From positions 1 through 64,000 of the forward strand of contig CACZFF010000001.1 of assembly GCA_902780385.1 (NCBI GenBank): a DNA stretch of 64,000 nucleotides, given 5' to 3'. The notes under the pieces were generated by a model, which did no database searches, had not been told where the DNA came from, and saw nothing but the letters and a program-made list of their open reading frames with translations. The position numbers and the translations under genes are program-made. This document shows positions 36,101-43,203 of the stretch, in pieces (position 1 is the first letter of the stretch; each line of letters starts with the position of its first letter). This DNA comes from an uncultured Lachnospiraceae bacterium. Its GTDB lineage: Bacteria > Bacillota > Clostridia > Lachnospirales > Lachnospiraceae.

Positions 36101-38757
36101 GTAAGGACCTGTCCCCGATCCGCATCACTTATGACATTGACTCTACCGTAAGCGGTCAGAACCAGAAGCATGCGGACAAGGGCTACGCAAACAATAATAA
36201 GAAGAGCACATCTGTCAACGGAGAACAAATCTTCCATGTCAGCGATCTGCTATTGATTGACCGCGCAGGAAATAAGACTGGTTTCTATAAGAAGGGTAAG
36301 ACAGAGGCAAACAAGATTTACCTCGACAAGACCCCTCCCAAGAACTATGACGTTGACAGACCGCAGGCAACCATCACTGCTTCCAGCAGAGTCACAGCCA
36401 GTTCGCCGGACGGCAGAGATCTGTTCAACAGATCGATCGACCTGACAGTACATGTTGTGGATCCTTTTGAAAATGTCAAGAGTTCCGGCCTGAAGTTTGT
36501 CAATTATGAAGTAAAGGCAGACGGAAAGACTGTGATCAGCAAAAAACACGATGGAGTTACCAGCAAGGCAGACCTCTACAAGGATGTCAAGCTGGAGCAT
36601 GAGTTTAAGGAAACTGTAAATATCCCGAAGGGCGGAACTTTCGAAACAAATGATATCGAGATCACTGTAACAGCAGAAGACAATGCCGGAAATGTGGCAG
36701 ACGTTGTTACATACAAATTCGGTATCGATACAGTCGGTCCTGAGATTGTAGTCACATACAACAATAATTCTGCTCAGAATGGCTTCTACTTCAAGGAAAA
36801 CCGTATCGCGACAGTGGAAGTTACAGAACGGAATGTGGATGATGACAAGATCAAAATTGATACACAGGTCGGCAAATCAGCCTTCCGTAATGTGCGCCAC
36901 TCCGGAAACGGCAACAATGACAAATGGCAGAAGACACTTTCTTATACAGTGGACGGAAACTATACGCTGAATATTTCAGGTACGGATGCTCTCGGCAATC
37001 CCGCCAAAGTCAGCTATTCCAACTCGGTCGCACCGCAGAAGTTCACTATTGATAAAACCGCTCCTGGCGTAAATATCACATATGACAACAATGACGTGCT
37101 GAACGAAAAGTACTACAAAGCGACGAGAACAGCAACGATCAGCATTTCGGATGTGAACTTTGCAGGACAGAACGATATCCGCGTGGAGTCAAGAGGAGGC
37201 GGCAGCGCCCCCGCAACGGTCTCCTTCAGTGGAAATACTGCTACGATCCACTTCTCAGAAGACGGTATCTATGTATTTAACGGAACTGTGACGGACCAGG
37301 CCGGTAATGTCACGACCATTCCTGTCCAGACAGAATTTGTTATTGACACCAAGGTGCCGGTACTGACCTTTGATGACGGACATCCCTTCAAGGTCAACAA
37401 GGCATCTCAGGCAGACCTTGACGCAGGCAAGAGCGATCATCCTGTAGACAAGCAGTTCTTCACCAAGGACGGTTTTGCACCTGTAGTCACCGTCACTGAC
37501 ACCAACATCAGCACAGCTGACCAGGATGCAGTGTTCAATATCACGGGCACAAAAGAAGGTAACACGCATACACGTACAGTTACCGTGCATCCCGATGACG
37601 GAACCAAGTATGACATGTCTATGGCATCCACCCTGTTCAAGGTAGTGGAAGATGTAGACGACGTTTACAATGTTGTCGCCTATGCCATTGACCTGGCAGG
37701 CAACAAGAGTGAGGAAATCACTTTCACCTTCAGTATCAACAGATTCGGATCCAACTTCGTCTGCGCGACTGAGGAAACAAAGAAATATATCCGTGATAAG
37801 TATTATCACAATGCAACGGAGGATCTGGAGATCCATGAGTACAACACGAATGCGATCAAGAAGGATTCCCAGACCGTCGAAGTTATGAAGGACGGCAATA
37901 CTGCAAATGTGAGAAAACTTGTCGCCGGAAAGGACTATGACTTTGAAGAGGACCGTGCTGCCGGCAGCAAGGTGGGCGGCAGAATCTACAAGTACACGAT
38001 CCATAAGGAAGTATTTGAAGAAGAAGGAGACTACAGCTTTACAATCTCGTCCGTGGATGAAGCGGGACACGAGAATACAACAGCTCGAATCCATCGTGAC
38101 ACAGATCAGACGACGGGAGAAAAGAAACTCTCTGTAGCTTCCTTCCCCATTGATTTTGTCATCGACAAGACTCCTCCGACCAACCAGATGACAGGTGTTA
38201 AGTCTGACCGGAAACAGGCATTCAACGATCGCAGCCTTGTTATCGAAGTGAATCCTGAAGATGCTCAGACAGGTGTCAGCAAGGTTGTGATCAGACGTTG
38301 GGAGACGGATACTCTCGGCTTCCGCGAGCCTGATGGCGAGCCTATGGCGGATATTACCTATGCCTACTACGATGAAGAGAATCCGATGCCTTCATCCTAT
38401 AAGGATGAGAAGACCGGGACAGAGCACAGCTTTGCAGATCTCTCAGAATATACGGACGACGCAACGGGTAAGATCGATATCGACTATGAGCTGACAGACA
38501 ACCAGAACTGGCAGTGGGTCGAAGTTATCACAACCGACCTCGCAGACAATGACAGTGTTGACATTCGCGCCGGTTCAGCAGATTCACCGCAGATCGTAGA
38601 AAACCGCAAGGGCTTCCTTGTCACCACCAATACCCTGACGCAGGTCATCAACAACACAGCCGCGCGTGTAGGCGCAGGCGCAGGAGTTGCAGCGCTTCTT
38701 ATCCTGCTGATCCTCTGGAAACGCAAAAAGGATAAAGACGCCGAAGGGGCTATGTAA
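30112..38757 (+). CDS. Giant surface protein with InlB-type repeats and Ig-like repeats
   Basis: In 2881 residues: a signal peptide (about 1-34, ending VFA-ES), a first Ig-like domain, then about eight Listeria-Bacteroides (InlB B-type) repeats, roughly residues 140-760, recognisable by F-x-A-x-G-G and GY-x-F-x-GW patterns. Many Ig-like repeats follow to about 2830, marked by the recurring D-x-(A/T)-G-N blocks and (F/V)xxDxTxP ends. The tail is one membrane span (about 2850-2870) and a basic end, without LPxTG. Such proteins are adhesins or cell-envelope fibres. ATG 30112 follows aggaagg. It lies 93 bases after the kinase-coupled gene. Confidence 0.85.
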   Translation: MKKAVSHVWERLVAFICVLTLTASYLPAMPVFAESKNGYSTEISADESEADVGETITFNASIKFNPEDSTDEEKEDFSFDWYVNDDHKADGDTYELKVDSLDGDSEKYEVYFEAKGKTSGNTLKSDKKTVTFYKLYTVSFEGADVDSVKKRNGQKFELPKPSKDGNRFTGWKDSDKTYDAGDEYTVNGDATLTAQWQETVKITFDADGGKLDDDTITIDKGTGISESDLPKTTKDHYKFLGWFKDAAKKTKYDGSSFDKDSKLYAGWEQTEFKVTFDANGGNGGPGEIWVAKGKTVPKASLDNKPTYEGHDFKAWKLGNKTYTNQKITKDTVLTADWNIQSYKITFDANGGKVNGKSSDEQTKDYGSTFGNQLPKPTREDKVEDGGSKKTGYKFSKWVSKSDSSKELKADTEITGPWEVKAEWKETDYYKVTYVCEEGEAKGSLPEDKATEWTEKGKKASCPKPSINNAEGADVHYAFEGWYTDEARTNKYNEAIEDAATLYAHWTKLYKVSFVTSGDEKDPVYVQDGEHLKEADAKKDLTKEGYKVVGFFKDKDYSPESEYKFDTAADSEKITASFELYVKWEAQKYKVVFDKNAEDAEGTMEDQDRIYDDGMNAESPVKLRKNAFSRKGYTFTGWNTAANGSGTAYADETTENLSAEENAEVKLYAQWKAHGYGVRFHSNYTAEGDSQEKTVDQNGFVYDTAANLQSGVFTRDGYTHYIWSKSSDGTGTCYVDGELVINLTDADNGVVDLYAIWIDEKEPTIEYKASLRYTEKKDENSDKDNVDFSNSKVVYTITIQDNGSGVDTDNVYYATAAPGTDKKTITDWIGPVTLKEVELEEDGNKINAYQFEVNTSAKGAVFVKAQDKAQKEVLEETKRKIGDQEFQSVAGVKDDPNIGYAEIHLIVLEKEKPDIKVTDVSTEAEKDHSFKYEVTDLPEDKFSGLAKVTYTLQKDDGNGNYSNVANYSDVILVDNTDHTPEKLEDIDQFQKADGSKKITGKGDEANGLPTLNGNYRLTVTAVDFCGNKAKSEPVDMKFDNTAPHIALEMDNGIQNSFDEIWYYNASDDENLTITFGGTDADADTAALDEVTIKLNDTEYSAELKDNKATIPVKAIKEKYGDGKIKITVHVSDTAGNETNIIDDPKTGKNEVALDANGVNRSDDRSSASFVLDSTAPEIVLNMTGGNQYDDMWYYNGDNCNDGSIIIGDEKDAAPLESYSITPAVGEADKNQLVDSADNNETKSVTVAMSEISKLEDGKIIVSAQAKDRAGNETTVLTINDSQVKIEEKDGDLIKSVSFVLDKSAPALSVKMSGGKEFNDSNKFYYRADNCGLTLNIGSSGDTTSIYDYKVRIKNTDNGNTVSQELIAGTDTNKSANNKQIRKIPSQKDVENEGTSAVETIEVAFSAEEMQKLGDGHLEVTAVVRDYALNENKSFKDAEGNEAISGLKNADNNAEKATCVLDMTNPVVTEITTSGTAKGRNVDGTANAAPYDEEGLGSFYYYNDKSVDTTFVVQDVNLNAWTVSYKKDGTAITQDPVKAKNPDDVVTSGTENKTVELVAKYFDESKQKASSEGRYTDISVAGQDKAGNPLVLAADYSYTGKTSNEVDPAGQTANGSGNDQKGVITLKNGKVIDYTAPVATLTYDTKATAYLYNGTNAANQDPETVANNYSIATAYINKAFKASVAISDTYDQGVSAVGLDFDKLTVRQYGKNPVKLTSDDAYQKDGTVNYAFDIATDKEHATDGAYFYKIFGTDRAGNAMTVKEAVSDSVKTERIELEKLYETEKCESTYHAKLRFILDTVNPTFAFALADPKGDETTDGNTAYYGSETKSLSGTFSVVDTHIDTDRIGVGYGSFSASDVSKSKKPHYSDMSVGWDKINIEHDLSNGGKGSTFKKVITRDKEGIYRFGISGVDKAGNQVVQSSGEAKKTGYKSTVQVEKGKNGKFWTWHKVLDKTAPTGDLKIGDYYHVSMDSHGNNTLDTKNYNPYRSEKKANVSITSKDLSPIRITYDIDSTVSGQNQKHADKGYANNNKKSTSVNGEQIFHVSDLLLIDRAGNKTGFYKKGKTEANKIYLDKTPPKNYDVDRPQATITASSRVTASSPDGRDLFNRSIDLTVHVVDPFENVKSSGLKFVNYEVKADGKTVISKKHDGVTSKADLYKDVKLEHEFKETVNIPKGGTFETNDIEITVTAEDNAGNVADVVTYKFGIDTVGPEIVVTYNNNSAQNGFYFKENRIATVEVTERNVDDDKIKIDTQVGKSAFRNVRHSGNGNNDKWQKTLSYTVDGNYTLNISGTDALGNPAKVSYSNSVAPQKFTIDKTAPGVNITYDNNDVLNEKYYKATRTATISISDVNFAGQNDIRVESRGGGSAPATVSFSGNTATIHFSEDGIYVFNGTVTDQAGNVTTIPVQTEFVIDTKVPVLTFDDGHPFKVNKASQADLDAGKSDHPVDKQFFTKDGFAPVVTVTDTNISTADQDAVFNITGTKEGNTHTRTVTVHPDDGTKYDMSMASTLFKVVEDVDDVYNVVAYAIDLAGNKSEEITFTFSINRFGSNFVCATEETKKYIRDKYYHNATEDLEIHEYNTNAIKKDSQTVEVMKDGNTANVRKLVAGKDYDFEEDRAAGSKVGGRIYKYTIHKEVFEEEGDYSFTISSVDEAGHENTTARIHRDTDQTTGEKKLSVASFPIDFVIDKTPPTNQMTGVKSDRKQAFNDRSLVIEVNPEDAQTGVSKVVIRRWETDTLGFREPDGEPMADITYAYYDEENPMPSSYKDEKTGTEHSFADLSEYTDDATGKIDIDYELTDNQNWQWVEVITTDLADNDSVDIRAGSADSPQIVENRKGFLVTTNTLTQVINNTAARVGAGAGVAALLILLILWKRKKDKDAEGAM

Positions 38758-38792
38758 TTGTTAAAACCATCGTAAACTTATCGTAAAGCATT

Positions 38793-38823
38793 GGCACAGC
38801 GTGGTCCTGGATCACGCTGTGCC
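38793..38823. terminator. Strong hairpin after the giant gene
   Basis: GGCACAGCGTG and CACGCTGTGCC form an 11-base perfect stem about 35 bases after the stop. No T-run follows, so it may protect the 3' end or terminate weakly. Confidence 0.5.
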
Positions 38824-38874
38824 CTGTAAACAGTACGGAGACTGGATCGATTCAGATGAGTTTCAGATGAATCG

Positions 38875-38905
38875 TTGAATCAAATCCAGAAGAGCAAGAT
38901 AAAAT
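38875..38905 (+). promoter_or_regulatory. Probable promoter of the kinase at 38993
   Basis: TTGAAT (38875-38880), a 19-base spacer and TAAAAT (38900-38905). The spacer is long for a housekeeping promoter, so confidence is modest. Confidence 0.4.
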
Positions 38906-38926
38906 AATTATTCAGCATTTCTTTTG

Positions 38927-38972
38927 GCCTGCACGGTTGGAGGCTTCATATTCCGGACGTGCAGGCGGATTT
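38927..38972 (+). terminator. Leader terminator or attenuator before the kinase at 38993
   Basis: GCCTGCACG (38927-38935) pairs with CGTGCAGGC (38958-38966), then gga and TTTTT. It lies only about 20 bases before ATG 38993, which argues that the kinase starts at 38993 and not at the upstream in-frame ATG 38924. Confidence 0.7.
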
Positions 38973-38992
38973 TTATCACGTGCAAAGTAATC

Positions 38993-41092
38993 ATGATCCA
39001 TGAAGGCGAAATCCTAAACGGGACATACCAGGTAATGAAACAGATCGGGCGGGGAGGATCCGGCCTGGTCTTTTTGGCGTACCATCGGAATCTCCGTAAG
39101 TATGTCGTCATCAAGCGCGTGCAGAGCGGGCTCGGCAACCTTGAGACGCTGCGGGCGGAGACGGATATCCTCAAGAACCTGCGGCATACCAATATCCCCA
39201 ATGTCTATGATTTCCTGGTCAGGGACGGGGAGGTCTTTACCGTCATGGATTATATCGAGGGGACGTCCTTCGAGAAGCTTCCGGCCGGCGGCCGGCGGAT
39301 CTCGGAGAAGTCTCTGACGGGGATGATGACCCAGCTGGCGGATGTGCTGTCCTATCTGCACAAGAACAAACCGCCGGTGATCCACAGCGACATCAAGCCG
39401 GACAATCTGATCCTGAACAGGGAGGGGCTTGTCTGTCTGATTGATTTCAACATTTCGGTATCATCCAATGTGGCTTCCAGTCTGAGCGGCTACAGTATGC
39501 ATTTTGCATCGCCCGAACAATGGCAGCGTGTCATGCAGATGAGGACAGGAAACAGAAAACTGCCTCCGCTGGATGCCCGGACTGATATCTATAGTACGGG
39601 AGCCCTCTTCTATTATCTGATCACCGGATGCTATCCGGATACACGCAGGCCGAGAATACCCGGCAATACCGGTTTTTCTGCCAATTCGGCCGGAAATTCC
39701 GCGGGCGGAGCATTTCCTGCCAGTGTCCTGTATCAGGATATGGTCTCGTGCGGGTATTCAGAAGCCTTCTGCAGGATCATTGCCAGGTGTCTGGAACAGA
39801 ACAGAAATCTGCGCTACGCAGACGGTACCAGACTTCGAAAAGCCCTCCGCCATGTGAGGCGGCAGGACCGGCGCTTCCAGAGGTATATTCTGCTTCGGGC
39901 GGGGAGCTGGATCCTGACAGCGGCCCTGATCGGGGGCGGTGTGTGGTTTTTGTCAAAAGGCCTCCGTCAGCAGACGGCAGACAATTATGTGGCGGCCTAT
40001 CAGCGTTTTGTGACAGCACAGAATTCCGGAGAGGAGCAGGCTGTCTGGGATGCAGGGAAAGAGATCTTAAACAACTCGGAATATTCACAGATCCGCAAGG
40101 AACGGCCCCAGGACCAGGCTCAGATCCAGCAGTGCCTGGGCGATTATGCCTATGAGCAGAAGTCCTACGAAACGGCGCTGGAGTATTACGAAAAAGCCCT
40201 GGAGACCGCGAAATCGGCGGGGCTTCCTACATCGCGTTATTATCGTGATTATGCCATTACCCTTGCCATGGATGAGCAGCCTCGCAAGGCGCAGATCATT
40301 CTGGATGAGGCAAAAGCAGCCCAGGGAAGTGACGGCAATGACGCAGGTTCCCTCGACCCCAACCTCAAGCTGGTGCAGGCTTATATCCTGCTGCAGGAAG
40401 ACAAAGCACCCGACTGTATTGCAGAGGTGAAGGAGATTCTTCGGACCAGGTCAGATGCTGATGTAAAAGCGCGGGCCTGTGTCCTGGCAGCCGATGCATG
40501 TGGCAGCCTGGACAAGTATGGGAGCAGTTATTATTACGGGAACAGCAATGATGGCGCCCTGAGTAACGACGGAGCCCTGAATGAAGAAGGTTCCGGAGCA
40601 GCGGAAGGAAAAACGGATACTGTTCAGCTCACGGAGGAAGAAAGGGACCGCCTGCATTGGCTGAAACGGGCAACGGAGTATTCTTCAGAGCCGAAATATC
40701 AGCGTCTGCTCGCGGAGGAATATTGGAAAAGAGCAGGGGACTCGGAAAAGAAGTCACCTGAAGAGCAGGAAGAATACGCGAAGCAGGCACTTGCCTGCTA
40801 TGAGAGGCTTGCTGAGCGTCCGCTGGCGCGTGCAGACGATTGTATCAATCGCGCGATGATCCTGCAGAATCTGAACAGATTCGATGAGAGCCTGAATATC
40901 CTGAAGGCACTGGAATCAAGATGGCCGGAGGATTTTCGGATTCCTATGTATATGGCTTTTGCCTATGATGCAAAAGGAGAGATGGGGAGTGCCTCCTCCT
41001 GTGCCAGGAAGGCTCTGGAGATGTATGAGAAATCCGGAAACACCTCCATGGCATATAATGAAGAGCTGGAGTATCTGCAGCAGCTGAAATGA
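38993..41092 (+). CDS. Receptor-type Ser/Thr kinase with extracellular TPR-like domain
   Basis: From ATG 38993 the protein starts MIHEGEILNG and has 699 residues. Kinase domain (about 8-285): IGRGGSGLVFLA, VVIKRV, HSDIKPDN (His-Ser-Asp), DFN in place of DFG (as in the kinase at 16707), FASPEQW and RTDIYSTGALFYYLITG. A membrane span lies at about 305-325. The outside part carries TPR-like helices (CLGDYAYEQKSYETALEYYEKAL; CYERLAERPLARADDCINRA). Upstream is a promoter with a leader terminator; downstream are a mini membrane protein and a TPR/YfaP protein, so this kinase likely leads an operon reaching towards EssC. Confidence 0.88.
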   Translation: MIHEGEILNGTYQVMKQIGRGGSGLVFLAYHRNLRKYVVIKRVQSGLGNLETLRAETDILKNLRHTNIPNVYDFLVRDGEVFTVMDYIEGTSFEKLPAGGRRISEKSLTGMMTQLADVLSYLHKNKPPVIHSDIKPDNLILNREGLVCLIDFNISVSSNVASSLSGYSMHFASPEQWQRVMQMRTGNRKLPPLDARTDIYSTGALFYYLITGCYPDTRRPRIPGNTGFSANSAGNSAGGAFPASVLYQDMVSCGYSEAFCRIIARCLEQNRNLRYADGTRLRKALRHVRRQDRRFQRYILLRAGSWILTAALIGGGVWFLSKGLRQQTADNYVAAYQRFVTAQNSGEEQAVWDAGKEILNNSEYSQIRKERPQDQAQIQQCLGDYAYEQKSYETALEYYEKALETAKSAGLPTSRYYRDYAITLAMDEQPRKAQIILDEAKAAQGSDGNDAGSLDPNLKLVQAYILLQEDKAPDCIAEVKEILRTRSDADVKARACVLAADACGSLDKYGSSYYYGNSNDGALSNDGALNEEGSGAAEGKTDTVQLTEEERDRLHWLKRATEYSSEPKYQRLLAEEYWKRAGDSEKKSPEEQEEYAKQALACYERLAERPLARADDCINRAMILQNLNRFDESLNILKALESRWPEDFRIPMYMAFAYDAKGEMGSASSCARKALEMYEKSGNTSMAYNEELEYLQQLK

Positions 41093-41216
41093 CAGGAACA
41101 GCCGGTAAGTCGGTTCAGACAATAAAACAGTTAGTAGAAAATGCCTTCGCATATTTCTCCCCGGGTGCCGCTTCGGAGAGCGGCAACGCGGAAAAAAGTA
41201 TTCAAAGGAGGGTTCC

Positions 41217-41345
41217 ATGAGTGCAATGACCATGCAGATTCTGGGGTATACCATGTTGGGCACCGGGGTGGCATTTTTTATTATTACTCAGATCCTGCTG
41301 AACCGGTGGCAGAAAAGCTACGAGGCAGAGCTTGAGCACATGTAA
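41217..41345 (+). CDS. 42-residue single-pass membrane mini-protein
   Basis: ATG 41217 stands six bases after a perfect aaggagg ribosome site. The product starts MSAMTMQILGYTMLG, spans the membrane at about residues 7-28 (the TQILLN end), and ends in a short charged tail (RWQKSYEAELEHM). It lies 124 bases after the kinase at 38993 and before the TPR/YfaP gene. Its layout is like the 67-residue protein at 16486. Function unknown. Confidence 0.65.
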   Translation: MSAMTMQILGYTMLGTGVAFFIITQILLNRWQKSYEAELEHM

Positions 41346-41454
41346 AGTGAGAACGGTAGTATTGACAGGAATAAGGCAGAGGTGTTTTTTGGAAACTGCT
41401 GCCAAAGGATTCCTGAGCAGGCGGTAAAGTACAGGTTCTGAAGGGAGGAAAGAA

Positions 41455-42993
41455 ATGACAAACAATCGGAAGGCAGCATTGCTGATTGCGGCTGTTGCAG
41501 CAATCGCATTGATTGCTTTTGCCATCGTGTATTCACTGGGAGATCGTAATACAGAAGGATCCGGGATTTACAGTCAGTGTATCTCGCGAGCAGAACTGTA
41601 CTACAGTATCGGCGATTATGAGAACGCTGTTCTGGAATACCGCAGGGCACTCGATGAAGATGACCAGTCTGTGGAAGCCTATGAAGGTCTGTATAATTCT
41701 TATATTGCGCTGGGTGATACGAACAGTGCAATCGATATACTCCGGACAGGATATGGAAAGACCGGAAACTCTCGTTTGCAGGAGCTTTTGCAGGCACTTC
41801 AGAATGACCGGCAGGAACAGACTGAAAATATAGAAAAAACAGCTTCGATCGAGCCGGCGATCAATTATACGCTCCTGACGCGTATCGGAGGAAGTGTATA
41901 CCGCGATTATGGGCGTACAGCGCCTCCGGTTTCCTCTGTCGATCAGCCTGACGGAAGTATATTTGTCCGTTTTTCGGAAATACCGGGCACAATGGTATTC
42001 CGCAACTCTGCCCAGCAGCCCGGGGCTGTAAGCGGCGGAAAGATAGCGGAAACGGCTCTGCCCGAAGAAGTACAGCTGGATGACCTGTCTTACCTGGTAG
42101 GCAAAACTCCGATTACCAGAGAGGAACTGGAAGAGCTGGGTATTTCCAGCCTGCTGAGCAGACGTGATCCGGTGTATGGCGATATGCTGCAGTTCGTGCT
42201 GAGGGGATGTACCGTGACAGCTGCCTGTGATGCAAACGGGACGATCCAGAAGGGCGCTTACAGTATCATTGTCCCCACAAATGCGCTTGAACTTGCCGCC
42301 AGCGGCGGACAGGCAGGCGGTGTGCCGACAAAGGGCGGTATTATCGATGCACAGACCGGATTGTCTGTAGAAGGCATACAGCTTCGGTTCTTTGAAGAAG
42401 GAGAAACTTCCGGAGAACCCGTCGCAGAGACTGTGACAGGTTCAAGCGGCGATTATGAAGTAAGTCTTCCTCCCGGACTCTATACTGTGGAGGCATCCGG
42501 AGACGGATATGTGACAGTTACCTTCGACTTGAGAGTTGGCGAGTATGACACAGAAGTAGAGGAAGATTTTGTCGTCACAAGGGAACTTTCTGAAGGAGAA
42601 GTGCGCATTGTTCTTGAATGGGGAGCAACTCCTACAGACCTGGATTCCCATCTGATCGGCGCGACGGACAGCGGTACGGATTGTCATGTTTATTTTGTAA
42701 ATATGACATGCAGCAACGGAGACGGAACTGTTGCAGAACTTGATCTGGATGATACATCCAGTTACGGACCGGAGACTACGACGATCCATAATATTAACGG
42801 CAAATATAATTTTGCCGTGAACAATTATACTCCTTCGACGGGTTCTTTGTCTGAGAGCGGTGCCACGGTGACAGTCTATCTTCCCGGACAGTCTCCCGCG
42901 CATTTCTCGGTAGGGAGTGATGGTTCTGTCGATGGCGACTGGTGGTATGTGTGCACGATCGATCATGGTGTGCTGAAAAGCTATGACGGCTGA
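41455..42993 (+). CDS. Membrane-anchored protein with TPR, carboxypeptidase-like and YfaP-like domains
   Basis: ATG 41455 follows gggaggaaag. In 512 residues: an N-terminal membrane anchor (about 7-28), TPR-like helices (about 35-115: AELYYSIGDYENAVLEYRRAL), a beta-rich middle, a carboxypeptidase-regulatory-like module (about 295-370: GIIDAQTGLSVEGIQLRF) and a C-terminal domain with RIVLEWGATPTDLDSHL (about 380-510), the signature of the YfaP/DUF2135-type domain. The bulk is predicted outside. Function unknown; a surface or periplasm-like component of the secretion locus is possible. Confidence 0.7.
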   Translation: MTNNRKAALLIAAVAAIALIAFAIVYSLGDRNTEGSGIYSQCISRAELYYSIGDYENAVLEYRRALDEDDQSVEAYEGLYNSYIALGDTNSAIDILRTGYGKTGNSRLQELLQALQNDRQEQTENIEKTASIEPAINYTLLTRIGGSVYRDYGRTAPPVSSVDQPDGSIFVRFSEIPGTMVFRNSAQQPGAVSGGKIAETALPEEVQLDDLSYLVGKTPITREELEELGISSLLSRRDPVYGDMLQFVLRGCTVTAACDANGTIQKGAYSIIVPTNALELAASGGQAGGVPTKGGIIDAQTGLSVEGIQLRFFEEGETSGEPVAETVTGSSGDYEVSLPPGLYTVEASGDGYVTVTFDLRVGEYDTEVEEDFVVTRELSEGEVRIVLEWGATPTDLDSHLIGATDSGTDCHVYFVNMTCSNGDGTVAELDLDDTSSYGPETTTIHNINGKYNFAVNNYTPSTGSLSESGATVTVYLPGQSPAHFSVGSDGSVDGDWWYVCTIDHGVLKSYDG

Positions 42994-43023
42994 ATGAAAT
43001 CCGATCGTGAAAAGAACATTTGT

Positions 43024-43179
43024 TGTTACTATTCACGGTCTCTGCATTCGAGGTGTTTTTGCATGGTTTTTTCATGCAAAAACCCGAGTAAAACGGCGTT
43101 TGCCCATGCTCGAAGAGCATTTGGAATGGGCAAACGCAAGTTACTATTCACAGTTCCGAAGGGACTGTGAATAGTAACA
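43024..43179. repeat. Hairpin-cassette element, copy 2
   Basis: Inverted copy of the 156-base element at 15221, with fewer than ten differences. All three hairpins and the inverted ends TGTTACTATTCAC...GTGAATAGTAACA are kept. It lies between the YfaP-like gene and a membrane-FHA gene. Confidence 0.88.
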
Positions 43180-43203
43180 CATATATTTTCTGTCGGATGA
43201 CTT

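Noticed and set aside
38924-38992. Earlier start codon for the kinase
   Set aside because: It would place a terminator hairpin inside the coding region, and the kinase glycine loop is reached normally from ATG 38993.
41455-42993. Possible EssB for the TPR/YfaP membrane protein
   Set aside because: It has a short N-terminal anchor and no kinase-like cytoplasmic domain, so it does not have EssB layout.
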